64,000 nt of DNA, from positions 3,478,585 to 3,542,584 of the forward strand of contig NZ_CP055156.1 of NCBI RefSeq assembly GCF_014217805.1. The letters run 5' to 3'. Position 1 is the first letter of the stretch; each line of letters starts with the position of its first letter. The notes below the pieces were generated by a model. The model saw only the letters and a program-made list of their open reading frames with translations, was not told the origin of the DNA and made no database searches. Source of the DNA: Adhaeribacter swui (lineage in GTDB: Bacteria > Bacteroidota > Bacteroidia > Cytophagales > Hymenobacteraceae). Of this stretch, positions 47,523 to 56,554 are shown one piece after another. Position numbers and translations under genes: made by a program.

Positions 47523-49175
47523 TTATTTAGCCGGTACTTTTTCCAGAATCAGGTAGCGTTCCCGGGTTTTGTCGGTTTCGAGGCGGGTATTTACATCAAT
47601 ATACATTACCGGGGCAGGTTTGCCCGAGGTGAGCGCTGGCCATTTGGGTAAACCGTTGCCGTTGGGGTTGCCGGTTTTTATAAAGTCAGCAAAATAGCTT
47701 TGTAAGGTTTCTGATACTTTATAATCTTCGGGTTGCCAGGCGTACACTTTGTTTGTGGCTAAATTACCCATAGCGTATTCAATTTCGGCGGAGTGGGAGG
47801 CACCCCGGGCAGGGGCTGCTTTTTTAGCGGCAGCATCCGGGTTTTTAATAACTCCTCCGGCGAGTCCGGCTACGGCATTACCCATTTCGGGAGTCATTTC
47901 GGGACGCGGACGTAGGTAAAAATAACGATATACTGGTTTGTTGCCGGTTTGCGCGTGCACGTCAATCCACTTCCAGGTGCCGTACCCAATAAACCGGTCG
48001 CTGGCTAAGGCCGTTGCAGCTTGAATAACTTCTTCTTCGGTGGTGGCCGGGTAAACTTTTAAAATTTCGTTGGCCTGGTCGCCGTACAGTTTTTGTACAC
48101 CTTTCGCGTAATTCTCCGGAGTAGGTGCTTCCTGACCCAAGATGCCCCGGTAACCTGATTCTTCGGAGTTCCAGCCGGCTAGTAAAGGAACTTTAGCTTG
48201 TTCACCGGCCATAAAAATTTGAGTTGGAGATTTCGGGAAGAAATAACCATCTACTACCACCGGAAAGCGCGGCACGCCGGGTTTGCCGGTGGCTTCTAAA
48301 AGTTGCTGTGCCGGCATGGCGCGTAAAGCGGCCAAAGAGGTAGCGCCAACGCTACTGCCGAAGGTTTCGCCGGTTTTTTCGGCTTCGGCTAAGGTAGTAG
48401 GTGGCCGCAAGGATAGTAAAGAACCGCTTTCTCCAATAGCGCCGGCAATTAAGTTTTTAGATAAAGGGGAGGCCATTTGGGCGCTTACCGAATATGAACC
48501 CGCCGATTCGCCGGCAATGGTAATTTTATTGGGGTCGCCGCCAAAGGCCGCAATGTTTTTCTTAACCCACTGCAAAGCCGCACTTTGGTCCAGGAGGCCG
48601 TAGTTGCCCGATGCTTTGTTCGGCGATTCTTTGGTTAATTCCGGGTGAGCCATAAAGCCAAACACGCCGAGGCGGTAATTAACCGTAATGGCTACAATAC
48701 CCCGCTGGGCCATGCTTTCACCGTCGTAACGCGGTTCGGAGCCGTCACCGGCTACAAAGCCACCGCCGTAGAAATACACCAGCACCGGCAGGCGCTCTTT
48801 ACCCGTTTTAGCCGGAGTCCAAACGTTTAAGTACAAACAATCTTCGCTTACGCCGTTCGAGCGGAAATTCATATCGCCGAAAATGGGCAATTGCATGGCC
48901 CGTGGGCCAAATTGCTTGGACGGCCGCACGCCCGACCAGTTTTTCACGGGTTGTGGTTCGCGCCAACGGAATTCACCAACCGGCGGTGCCGCAAACGGGA
49001 TGCCTTTAAAAGCCAAAATCCCGCTTTTTTCGGTGGTGCCTTCGAGTACACCATTAGCCGTTTTAACCTGGTTTAAAGCCGCCTTCCCCGTTGTTTTGGT
49101 TTGCGCCAAACCCGTCGACAGCAGGGTTACAGTTAAGAGGCCAGCGCACCATAATTTGTTTAGATAATGCATCAT
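47523..49175 (-). CDS. Type-B carboxylesterase
   Basis: Secreted carboxylesterase/lipase of 550 residues. After a signal peptide (to LAQTK) come FKGIPFAAPPVGEFRWREPQPV, EDCLYLNVWTP, oxyanion loop YFYGGGFVAGDG, nucleophile elbow GESAGSYSV, acidic partner in GWNSEESGYRG and the His in SHSAEIEYAMGN. Catalytic triad complete. Broad ester substrates are typical. Monocistronic. Confidence 0.95.
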   Translation of the reverse strand: MMHYLNKLWCAGLLTVTLLSTGLAQTKTTGKAALNQVKTANGVLEGTTEKSGILAFKGIPFAAPPVGEFRWREPQPVKNWSGVRPSKQFGPRAMQLPIFGDMNFRSNGVSEDCLYLNVWTPAKTGKERLPVLVYFYGGGFVAGDGSEPRYDGESMAQRGIVAITVNYRLGVFGFMAHPELTKESPNKASGNYGLLDQSAALQWVKKNIAAFGGDPNKITIAGESAGSYSVSAQMASPLSKNLIAGAIGESGSLLSLRPPTTLAEAEKTGETFGSSVGATSLAALRAMPAQQLLEATGKPGVPRFPVVVDGYFFPKSPTQIFMAGEQAKVPLLAGWNSEESGYRGILGQEAPTPENYAKGVQKLYGDQANEILKVYPATTEEEVIQAATALASDRFIGYGTWKWIDVHAQTGNKPVYRYFYLRPRPEMTPEMGNAVAGLAGGVIKNPDAAAKKAAPARGASHSAEIEYAMGNLATNKVYAWQPEDYKVSETLQSYFADFIKTGNPNGNGLPKWPALTSGKPAPVMYIDVNTRLETDKTRERYLILEKVPAK

Positions 49176-49391
49176 GATAGAAGTATGAATTTGAAGGAGT
49201 AAGAAAATCAGGAACGTTATTCCAGGATAATTATAAATATATTTATCAAGGTAATTGTAAAAAAGTTAAGATTATTTCTGAAGGAAAAATAAATGAAAAT
49301 AAACGCTGGCTCAAGTAAGTATACAGGCTGCTCCAAAGTAAAATTACCCAATAATGCCCACCCCGATATAAAGGCAAAGTAAGGCTAAATT

Positions 49392-49778
49392 TTAAATTCC
49401 CAACTGGTAAGCCAGCAACATATAGTGTTTTACTTCCTCGTTTAAATCTTCGGTAGCGTACAAGCGCAAATGATGATTAAACTGTTTTTGGTTGCCGGGT
49501 ACCTGGGCAATTTTCTGGAAACACAAGTTATCGGGGTAGGGCTTTTCGAAAGGAAAATACACGTGAATAAAATTGCGGCCTAGTTGCGTAATATAGGCAA
49601 TGCGTTTTCGGGGCGTGGCAATACCAATCATGGTTTTAGCCGGGCGTACCTGTATGTCGGCTAAAAATAAATACTCTTGAATAAAATGATAATACAGCTC
49701 TTTGGTGTGCGCCGATTTATTAGCTAAAAATTCTTCAACGGTTTTGTAGCTGGCGTTACGCGGCAAGTTTTGGTTCAT
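49392..49778 (-). CDS. DUF5655 domain protein
   Basis: A 128-residue protein from ATG 49778 (MNQNLPRNASYKTVEEFLANKS); the frame continues upstream to 49820 without a better start. The layout (TVEEFL..K, iTQLGRNFIHVYFPF, HHLRLYATEDLNEEVKHYMLLAYQL) matches the DUF5655/DUF1801-like group of small soluble proteins. Function not known. Same strand as the following pair but with its own spacing. Confidence 0.72.
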   Translation of the reverse strand: MNQNLPRNASYKTVEEFLANKSAHTKELYYHFIQEYLFLADIQVRPAKTMIGIATPRKRIAYITQLGRNFIHVYFPFEKPYPDNLCFQKIAQVPGNQKQFNHHLRLYATEDLNEEVKHYMLLAYQLGI

Positions 49779-49886
49779 GTGTAAAAGGAAAAGCAACAAG
49801 TTGAGCCACCTAAAATACAAGAAACCAAAGTAGTTTGCCGGGAAATTTTAAAAATTTTTATTTCTACAACTTCCGGAATTTGCTCA

Positions 49887-50585
49887 TTAAGCAGATGATT
49901 CATCGAAAGCGAGGGGTGTTGTTCCTAGTAATTGATTTATTAAAGGTTGCTGGGTTGCTTCGTAAATTAATTCGCCTTTCAACAAAAACTGATGCGTATC
50001 CTGCATTACTTCGTAAATGGGCGTGGGTACGTGTTTCGGAATTTTAAAAATGCGCTCGTCTCGTTTATCAAAGGGCGTGGCTACTTTAGAATTAAATAAA
50101 TACGGAATTAAAATTTTAGAGCAGCTCAGGGCAATGCGGTGTACTTCGTGTTGGGCAAAGTATTCCTGCAGGCGTTCGTTAATGTTTTCGAAGAATTCGT
50201 TGGTTTCGGCGAGCCGCACCCGAGAGCCAGCCCGGGACTTTCCTTTGGTTTTTAAATATTTTACCTGGCTGGTGCCTTGCTTTTGCCGGACCATATAAGC
50301 CCGAAATACTTTGTGGTTTAAATTTATGCCGTTCTCGAAATACCCCATGGCGCAATTACCCGATTGAATGAGCAACATAATGTAATGCACCGGCTTTTCC
50401 GGTACGTGCAAATTCTGGCTCAGGGGCGGTATTGTTACAGGCAACCGCAAATAAACCAGCTCGTTTTGCTGCGAATCCAGAAGGGCGAGCCGATGTTTTT
50501 CGTAGTCGTAACGGGAAGCAAAAGAACCTTCCCGAATCTGTTGAATAACTTCCAAGGTGGTTTGTCGCGATAAAAACCGGTTCAT
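49887..50585 (-). CDS. VLRF1/eRF1-like protein, candidate peptidyl-tRNA hydrolase
   Basis: Unnamed in my memory, but the centre of this 232-residue protein (from ATG 50585) matches the VLRF1 domain of Vms1/ANKZF1: AYMVRQKQGTSQ (residues 96-107), then TKGKSRAGSRVRLAETNEFFENINERL. In Vms1 the same order holds: basic stretch, G-x-S/x-Q motif in place of the GGQ of release factors, then a GK..SAGS..RRY segment and a helix. The GTSQ glutamine would be catalytic. The start overlaps the stop of the AI-2E permease gene by ATGA, so they are co-translated. Inferred role: releasing peptides from stalled ribosomes. Confidence 0.62.
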   Translation of the reverse strand: MNRFLSRQTTLEVIQQIREGSFASRYDYEKHRLALLDSQQNELVYLRLPVTIPPLSQNLHVPEKPVHYIMLLIQSGNCAMGYFENGINLNHKVFRAYMVRQKQGTSQVKYLKTKGKSRAGSRVRLAETNEFFENINERLQEYFAQHEVHRIALSCSKILIPYLFNSKVATPFDKRDERIFKIPKHVPTPIYEVMQDTHQFLLKGELIYEATQQPLINQLLGTTPLAFDESSA

Positions 50586-51640
50586 GTTATTTTCTCCTCT
50601 TCCGTGCCTAATAAATACCCGTAGGGGTGCAATGCAGGTATTTCGTCGCAAATTACTTTAAGAATGGCAAAAAAAGGCACGAACAAAATCATGCCGGGTA
50701 CGCCCCAGATTAAATTACCCAGCAAAATAGCCAGAATAGTAGCCAACGGATTTAGTTTTACCCGCGACCCGGTAATGTAGGGCGTTAATAAATTAGCCTC
50801 CAGCAGTTGGGTAATCATAAAATATAATAGAACCAGCACGGGAGTTAAAACAGATTCCTGGGTGAGAAAAGCAAAACCAATCGGGAATGCAATGCCTAAG
50901 AAAGAACCAAAATAAGGCACCAGGCGCAGCAAAGCCGTAACTAAAGCAAATAAAAGAGCGTGGTCCAGCCCAATAGTCCAAAAGCCTAACGCATATACTA
51001 CCGCCAGAATAGAAATAACGGTAAGGGTGCCTTTCAGGTAATCGTGCACTACGTGGGTAATCCGGTAAAGTACTTCCCGCGACTCATCCCGGTTATGAAA
51101 CCAGTTGATTTTAATAAAAAAATCATGAATTCTGTGGCGGTACACCAGCAAAAAGAAAGTATAAGTTAAAACAATAAATATTGCCAGAAACAGGTACAGG
51201 CTATCTACCAGAAAATTTTTAATTGTTTTGTAAATGGCTTTTAAAATACTGGGTTTTTCCTGTTTAATAATAACTTCCTGTTCGTATTTAGAAATATCGG
51301 TGGTACGGGAAAGCAGCCACTGCAAATGCTCAGTCTTTTCTTTTACTTTTTCTTCTATTGCGGGTAAATCTTTTTGCAAGTCCGCTAAGGTGTAGTAAAT
51401 AATGATGCTTACCAAGGTAATGCTGGCCAATAATAATAAAATAGCCAGGGTAGCCGCCAAGGGCTTTTTTAAACCATGGTGCTGTAGTTTTTGCGCCACC
51501 GGGTACAACAACATGGCAAAGAAAGTGGCAATAGCCAAAGGAATAAGAAACGTTTTTGCCAGGTAAAGCAGCAACCCTACCAGAAACACCGACAATAAAA
51601 TTTTATTTATCCGGTTTAAATTAATGTGTTTTGCATTCAT
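50582..51640 (-). CDS. AI-2E family transporter (UPF0118)
   Basis: Membrane permease of 352 residues with the family pattern: two N-terminal helices (LLSVFLVGLLLYLAKTFLIPLAIATFFAMLLYPVAQKLQ), a third, a soluble segment (DLQKDLPAIEEKVKEKTEHL), and later helices including GLDHALLFALVTALLRLVPYFGSFLGIAFPIGFAF and LLTPYITGSRVKLNPLATILAILLGNLIWGVPGMILFVPFFAILKVICD. The family exports or facilitates varied solutes (AI-2, sodium/lithium exchange). Stop overlaps the start of the VLRF1-like gene. Confidence 0.9.
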   Translation of the reverse strand: MNAKHINLNRINKILLSVFLVGLLLYLAKTFLIPLAIATFFAMLLYPVAQKLQHHGLKKPLAATLAILLLLASITLVSIIIYYTLADLQKDLPAIEEKVKEKTEHLQWLLSRTTDISKYEQEVIIKQEKPSILKAIYKTIKNFLVDSLYLFLAIFIVLTYTFFLLVYRHRIHDFFIKINWFHNRDESREVLYRITHVVHDYLKGTLTVISILAVVYALGFWTIGLDHALLFALVTALLRLVPYFGSFLGIAFPIGFAFLTQESVLTPVLVLLYFMITQLLEANLLTPYITGSRVKLNPLATILAILLGNLIWGVPGMILFVPFFAILKVICDEIPALHPYGYLLGTEEEKIT

Positions 51641-51884
51641 CTGTAAAAAATGCTAAACGAAAATTCTGGTAGCAGGTTGGGTTGGTACCGGTAGCAGAAT
51701 ACTCCTAATGCATGGCGTTGGACTAAATCCAACAGGACCAAGCAATAAGCAGTTTAAAAGTTGATGCCATCTAAAACAGAAGAATTTTAAAAATTTTATT
51801 GATGCGCGTTTTTAAATTAAATCCACCTGCGTGCAGAGCTGCTTTAACCATAACGGGTACGGACCTGTACAGTAACCCGTATTT

Positions 51885-51910
51885 TGTATTTTTTAAAATT
51901 TTTAAATTTT
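51885..51910. repeat. A/T palindrome copy directly before msrB
   Basis: A long example (TTTTTTAAAATTTTTAAATTTT) ending 5 bp before the msrB ATG, in the place where a ribosome binding site would be, with no purine-rich Shine-Dalgarno present. Confidence 0.6.
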
Positions 51911-51914
51911 GACC

Positions 51915-52373
51915 ATGCTCCGCTGGATAGACGTGCTGAAATATGCCAAATACAGTAATCCGGAACCGCCGCAACGCGTAGAAAAAACCGAGGAGGAATG
52001 GCGGCAACAACTAACTCCGGCGCAATTCCGAGTTTTAAGAGAGCAAGCCACCGAGCCACCTTACCGCAATGCGTATTGCCGCACCTATGCCCCCGGCGTA
52101 TACGCTTGTGCGGGTTGCCACAGCATTTTATTTAACTCTACCGATAAATACCACGCCATTTCGGGATGGCCCAGTTTTAAGCAACCGGTAAGCAAAAGCG
52201 CTTTGCGTTATTTGTTCGACGATAGTTACAATATGCACCGCATAGAAGTGCGTTGTAATGTGTGCGGTGGTCATTTAGGGCATGTTTTTCCGGATGGCCC
52301 GGAACCCACCGGACTCCGGTACTGCATTAATTCTGAAAGTTTAATCCGGCAAGAACTACCCGCAGGTTTATGA
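51915..52373 (+). CDS. msrB: Peptide-methionine (R)-S-oxide reductase
   Basis: MsrB repairs methionine-R-sulfoxide. 152 residues from ATG 51915. Signature: TEEEWRQQLTPAQFRVLREQATEPP, zinc cysteines CAGC and CNVC, HAISGWPSF, HRIEVRCNVCGGHLGHVFPDGP and the catalytic Cys in RYCINSESL. No signal peptide, so cytoplasmic. Confidence 0.95.
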   Translation: MLRWIDVLKYAKYSNPEPPQRVEKTEEEWRQQLTPAQFRVLREQATEPPYRNAYCRTYAPGVYACAGCHSILFNSTDKYHAISGWPSFKQPVSKSALRYLFDDSYNMHRIEVRCNVCGGHLGHVFPDGPEPTGLRYCINSESLIRQELPAGL

Positions 52374-52999
52374 GATTTGTCCTGATTCTGTGCCAAATCA
52401 GTAACCTTCTAGTTTATAACCCTTTTGTAAATAAAGGCTAAATAATATTTACTAATTTGAGGTACAAATTCCTTTTTTGTTTAGGACAGGCGGAACTCGG
52501 TAATATCTCCATAAAAGCTACGGGGGGTGCCGCTTGTTTTAAATTACAGAAGAGTGCCTGGCTGCCATAAAATTAAGCGAAATAGATAAACTTTTTTTTA
52601 GTAGCGCAGTACCCTAAAGAGGTAAGTAACCCATTTATCCAAATAGTAAGCAGCAAAGCAAGTAGCAGCAAAATAGAATTAGAAAATAAAAATATTTAAA
52701 AAAGAATGTTCCGGGTGCTGGTAATGCCAGGCATATTGGTTGTTATGCTGGCTACCAGATTATGAATTTTTAAATAAATGCCCCGTCTTACTGCTTTACC
52801 CATTTTGGTTTTACGGTATCTGCTACGGCCCAGTTAAATATTGAAAGTTGTAAAAAAATCAGCTTACCGGTCAAGATTTCGGTAAATAAGGTTTAATAAT
52901 AAAAAATTTAGCTCCAGTTATTATTTTTGCAGCGTTAAAAAAACACGTTTCCAAGAGTAAAACCAGGGAGCAACTACTATTTAAATACATAAAACCGCT
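52374..52999. other. Intergenic region before the HtrA gene
   Basis: About 620 bp without a gene. A short imperfect stem (ACAGGCGG...CCGCTTGT, about 52486-52540) and a TATTTTTG box at 52922-52929 are the only structures seen. No open frame has a credible start. Confidence 0.4.
52922..52929 (+). promoter_or_regulatory. Candidate -7 box for the HtrA gene
   Basis: TATTTTTG matches TAnnTTTG, 70 bp before the ATG. No TTTG at the -33 distance, so tentative. Confidence 0.36.
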
Positions 53000-54511
53000 A
53001 TGAAAAAAGGATTCTCTGTTGTACTAATTGCCCTGATTTCAGCAGTTATGGCAATAGCTGGTTATCGGTTTATTGATAAACGATTCGATAATCAACAAAG
53101 TAACTATTACTACCAGGCCGATCCGGCTCCTATTAATTTGGTGAGCGAGCGGGCGGTTCTTAATTCTTCGGCCAATAACCCGGATTTTGTAGCCGCTTCC
53201 AGTACGGTAACTCCCGCGGTGGTACATATTAAAACTACGTACGCGGGTAGCCAGTCTACCAGCCCCTTGGAAGAGTTATTCGGGATGCCGCAATCCGGGC
53301 GGCAGGCGATGGCTTCCGGTTCCGGGGTGTTAATTACCCCCGATGGGTATATTGTTACCAACAACCACGTTATCGAAAATGCGTCGCAAATAGAAGTAAT
53401 TTTACCCGATAAACGCTCGTTTAAAGGCAAATTAATTGGCCGCGACCCCAGCACCGACTTGGCTTTGGTTAAAGTAGAAGGTACAAATTTACCTATTGTG
53501 GAGCTGGGCAACTCGGATAATGTGCAGGTAGGCGAGTGGGTTTTGGCCGTTGGGTATCCGCTTTCGTTAAATTCTACGGTTACCGCCGGTATTGTGAGCG
53601 CCAAAGGCCGCAGCATTGGCATTTTGGATCAACCCAGCCGGGACAATTACAGTGACCGGTCGCGGCAAGCGGCTGGCACGGCCATTGAGTCGTTTATTCA
53701 AACGGATGCGGCCATTAACCCCGGTAACAGCGGGGGAGCGCTGGTAAATGCCTCCGGCCAGTTAATCGGAATAAACGCGGCTATTGCTTCGCAAACGGGC
53801 AGTTACGCGGGGTACGGTTTTGCCATTCCGGTAAACTTAGTAAAGAAAGTGGTGAGCGACTTCCGAAAATACGGCGAAGTAAAACGTGGCTACCTGGGCG
53901 TATCTTTCCCGGCACCAGCCGTAGAAGACCAAATGCTCCGCGATAAAGGAATAAATCCGGCTTCGGTCAAAGGCGTATATATTACCGGGGTACAAGCGGG
54001 TAGTGGAGCGGCAGCGGCTGGATTAAAAGAAGGGGATATTATTCAGAGTATCGACGGGGTGAAAGTAGGATCATCGGCTGAGTTCTCCGAAAGAATTGCC
54101 CGCCACCGGCCCGGCGATAAAGTAGAACTGGTATACCTGCGTGGGAATAAAACCAATAATGCAAGCGTAACTCTAAAAGGCGCCGAGTCAGGAAATGCGG
54201 TAGCCAGCACCAATGCGGGCCGTGGGCTGAACACGAAATTAGGCGCCACTTTTGCGCCGGTTCCGGATAACATTAAACAACAATACCGCTTGCGTTCCGG
54301 GGTAGTTATTACAGAGTTGCAAGAAGGCGGATTTTTTGAAAGTGCAGGTATTCCGCAAGGCACCATTATCACCAACGTAAATGGCCGGCCAGTTAACAAA
54401 GTAACCGACATCGACGAAGCTTTACGGGCTTCCCGAAGCAATAACGTGCGGATAGATGGCATTACCCCCGACGGTACCGGCTTTGTATTTAACTTCCCGC
54501 TAGGTGCTTAA
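53000..54511 (+). CDS. degP: DegP/HtrA-type periplasmic serine protease
   Basis: Do-family protease/chaperone, 503 residues. N-terminal membrane anchor or signal (VVLIALISAVMAIAGYRF); trypsin-like domain with His in VTNNHVIENA, Asp in STDLALVK and Ser in NPGNSGGALVN; then two PDZ domains (GYLGVSF...AGLKEGDIIQSIDGVKV and GVVITELQEGGFFESAGIPQGTIITNVNGRPV). Acts on misfolded envelope proteins. Family members in Bacteroidota are usually stress-induced. Single gene with its own strong terminator. Confidence 0.95.
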   Translation: MKKGFSVVLIALISAVMAIAGYRFIDKRFDNQQSNYYYQADPAPINLVSERAVLNSSANNPDFVAASSTVTPAVVHIKTTYAGSQSTSPLEELFGMPQSGRQAMASGSGVLITPDGYIVTNNHVIENASQIEVILPDKRSFKGKLIGRDPSTDLALVKVEGTNLPIVELGNSDNVQVGEWVLAVGYPLSLNSTVTAGIVSAKGRSIGILDQPSRDNYSDRSRQAAGTAIESFIQTDAAINPGNSGGALVNASGQLIGINAAIASQTGSYAGYGFAIPVNLVKKVVSDFRKYGEVKRGYLGVSFPAPAVEDQMLRDKGINPASVKGVYITGVQAGSGAAAAGLKEGDIIQSIDGVKVGSSAEFSERIARHRPGDKVELVYLRGNKTNNASVTLKGAESGNAVASTNAGRGLNTKLGATFAPVPDNIKQQYRLRSGVVITELQEGGFFESAGIPQGTIITNVNGRPVNKVTDIDEALRASRSNNVRIDGITPDGTGFVFNFPLGA

Positions 54512-54530
54512 AAGCTAAAAATTTAAAAAA

Positions 54531-54575
54531 AATACCGGTATGTAGCCTTGGTTAGGCTACTTACCGGTATTTTTT
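54531..54575 (+). terminator. Intrinsic terminator after the HtrA gene
   Basis: Stem AATACCGGTA-(t)-GTAGCC(t) paired with AGGCTAC-(t)-TACCGGTATT, then a T-run of seven. Two internal mismatches only. Starts 20 bp after the stop. Confidence 0.88.
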
Positions 54576-54810
54576 TAAATTTTTAACTAATTTGTTTAAA
54601 CCAAATCAAGCTAAAGCTGTCAAAGATAAAAGCAACTGTTACGCATTTTAAAGTTTGCCGATTTAAAGCGTTCGTAGAAGCTATTTACCATTAAGCCGTT
54701 TAGAACTACCGGCTCATTTATGGGGGGATAAAACACGAAAAGGCAATTTTAACGTTCAGAATGTAAGTATATAACAGTTTATGAAATAAATAATTACACC
54801 TTAATAGCAC

Positions 54811-55629
54811 TTGTTACATTTACTAAAGTTGGTTTTCGGGACTTGTATCCCTTGGTGCGGACTATTGTTAATGGTAGCCTGTACGGTTAAAAACGCGAAT
54901 AGAAAAGAGGGCACCAATACAGTATCTTACCACCATCAATACAATACCGGCCGTTTAACTGCCCGCCCCAATAATACTTTAAACAAAGATTTTTTTATTA
55001 CCGGAGTAAGGCCCCTGCAATTAGATAGCCAGAAAGATGGCTTTGTTCTTGTCCCGAAATCGTATAAACCGGACCGCCCGGCTGCCGTGGCGGTAATATT
55101 ACACGGCGCCGATGGGGACGCAGCACAAGGTTTGTCGCTGCTGCGGAAGTACGCCGAAGAAAATAATATGATTTTAATTGCCCCGGCTGCGCGGGCAGCA
55201 ACCTGGGATATAGTTCAACAGAACCGCTTTGGGGCGGATGCCATTTTTCTTGATGAAGCATTAACCTTAGCTTTTGAACGGTACAATATTGATACAACGC
55301 ATGTGGCTATAGGCGGTTTTTCTGATGGCGCTTCGTACGCCCTTTCTCTGGGTTTGGCCAACGGCGATCTTTTTACGCATATTCTGGCTTTTTCGCCAGG
55401 GTTTGTCCATGCCCCCGAACAAAATGGAAAACCAGCCGTGTATATTTCCCACGGCATCCAGGACCAGATTTTACTTATAGATTCGTGCAGCCGCCGCATT
55501 GTGCCGCAGTTGCAGAGCCAGGGGTTAATAGTAAATTATCGGGAGTTTGAAGGCGGCCACGAAATACCCGACTCTGTGGTAGCGGCCAGCATAAAGTGGT
55601 TCTTAGACTCTAGTTTAAGTAAACGCTAG
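54811..55629 (+). CDS. Alpha/beta hydrolase lipoprotein (PHB-depolymerase-like)
   Basis: Esterase of the poly(3-hydroxybutyrate)-depolymerase/phospholipase-like group, up to 272 residues. No ATG fits: the frame opens with TTG at 54811 and a second TTG at 54829 is as likely; both lead into CGLLLMVAC, a lipobox Cys. Core: VAVILHGADGDAAQGLSLLRKYAEENNM, nucleophile GGFSDGASYALSLG, acid in YISHGIQDQILLID and His in EGGHEIPDSV. Likely at the cell surface or outer membrane. Convergent with the HNH gene. Confidence 0.84.
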   Translation: MLHLLKLVFGTCIPWCGLLLMVACTVKNANRKEGTNTVSYHHQYNTGRLTARPNNTLNKDFFITGVRPLQLDSQKDGFVLVPKSYKPDRPAAVAVILHGADGDAAQGLSLLRKYAEENNMILIAPAARAATWDIVQQNRFGADAIFLDEALTLAFERYNIDTTHVAIGGFSDGASYALSLGLANGDLFTHILAFSPGFVHAPEQNGKPAVYISHGIQDQILLIDSCSRRIVPQLQSQGLIVNYREFEGGHEIPDSVVAASIKWFLDSSLSKR

Positions 55630-55664
55630 ATGTTTTTAAAAATTTTGGCTTGGCTCCGGAGGTT

Positions 55665-56216
55665 TTAACCCGAAAGTGCTTCAGAATCTTTTTGCTTCCA
55701 GCCAAAGTCTTTGTTGGTTTTTTGCACGTGGCAACTATGGCATAGCAACTGGTAGTTTGAGAGCCAGCAACCCCCGCCCCCGTGTTTTACCGGTACAATA
55801 TGATCTACTTTTAAATCGCGGCGCGACCGGCAAACCGCGCATTTGCGGCCGTTGTATTTGGCTACAAAATACTCAAACTTGCCTACCTGCCCGTCAATAA
55901 TCGCCCATACAGCCAACGCAAATTGAGAACAATCGTCGGTGGCCCAGCGTTTTCGGCGGCCGAGCAGCGCTGCACCGCAACCGCACGAACATTGCCCATT
56001 CTGGTAATTGGGGAACATGTTTTTAAAAGCCAGATGCGTTTGTATGCGCTGGTAAGGATTGATTGCTAAACGAGCATAAATAGAACCCGGATCAAAAAAT
56101 ACTACCCGGCTTTGCCAATTGTACTTTACCTGTAACTTTTTAAAAGGCAAAGGAGCAGCAATAAGAGTTTGAAGCTTGGGCTGAATTGCGGGGGAAATTA
56201 CGGGAAGTGCGGCCAA
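55665..56216 (-). CDS. HNH endonuclease-domain protein
   Basis: A 183-residue protein with a C-terminal HNH zinc domain: CAVCRSRRDLKVDHIVPVKHGGG, then NYQLLCHSCHVQKT. A CSCGCGAALLGRRKRW zinc-like motif lies in the middle. In Bacteroidota such stand-alone proteins occur singly, without phage or restriction genes, as here. DNA or RNA nicking is probable; target unknown. No neighbour supports a defence role. Confidence 0.76.
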   Translation of the reverse strand: MAALPVISPAIQPKLQTLIAAPLPFKKLQVKYNWQSRVVFFDPGSIYARLAINPYQRIQTHLAFKNMFPNYQNGQCSCGCGAALLGRRKRWATDDCSQFALAVWAIIDGQVGKFEYFVAKYNGRKCAVCRSRRDLKVDHIVPVKHGGGGCWLSNYQLLCHSCHVQKTNKDFGWKQKDSEALSG

Positions 56217-56399
56217 TCAATTAAATTTTAAAAAGCGCAAACATAAAAAACTTACCCCGATAATGCCATTATCCGGTAATTACAAGCCAGATTTTTAAAA
56301 AATTAAAAATTACATACGGGCCATTTAAGGCTAATTGCAAAGTAAACCGAACCTAAACCAAAAGCTTTCGCGTAGGAGAATAGAAAAAACCGAAACATC

Positions 56400-56495
56400 A
56401 TGGATCCAATAAAAATAATGTCGGCCTTAGCTATTCCGGCGGCTGTAGTAGTACTGGGAATTCGCCTGACGCGTTTAATCCGGAATAAAGCTTAA
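56400..56495 (+). CDS. Small single-helix membrane peptide (31 residues)
   Basis: Short frame MDPIKIMSALAIPAAVVVLG followed by IRLTRLIRNKA and TAA: a hydrophobic helix with a basic tail, the positive-inside pattern of small membrane proteins. A purine-rich AGGAG lies about 25 bp upstream, too far for a classic site. Not recognised; support is composition only. Confidence 0.33.
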   Translation: MDPIKIMSALAIPAAVVVLGIRLTRLIRNKA

Positions 56496-56554
56496 TTTAG
56501 GGGAATGGGGGTGGTAAAACTTTCGCGCAGAAAGTTTTACTGCCATTTACCTGG

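Noticed and set aside
52374-52999. Structured RNA before the HtrA gene
   Set aside because: Only one short imperfect stem; nothing like a known riboswitch or 6S RNA was recognisable.
55665-56216. HNH gene as mobile intron or restriction component
   Set aside because: No intron structure, methylase or phage gene adjacent; composition normal.
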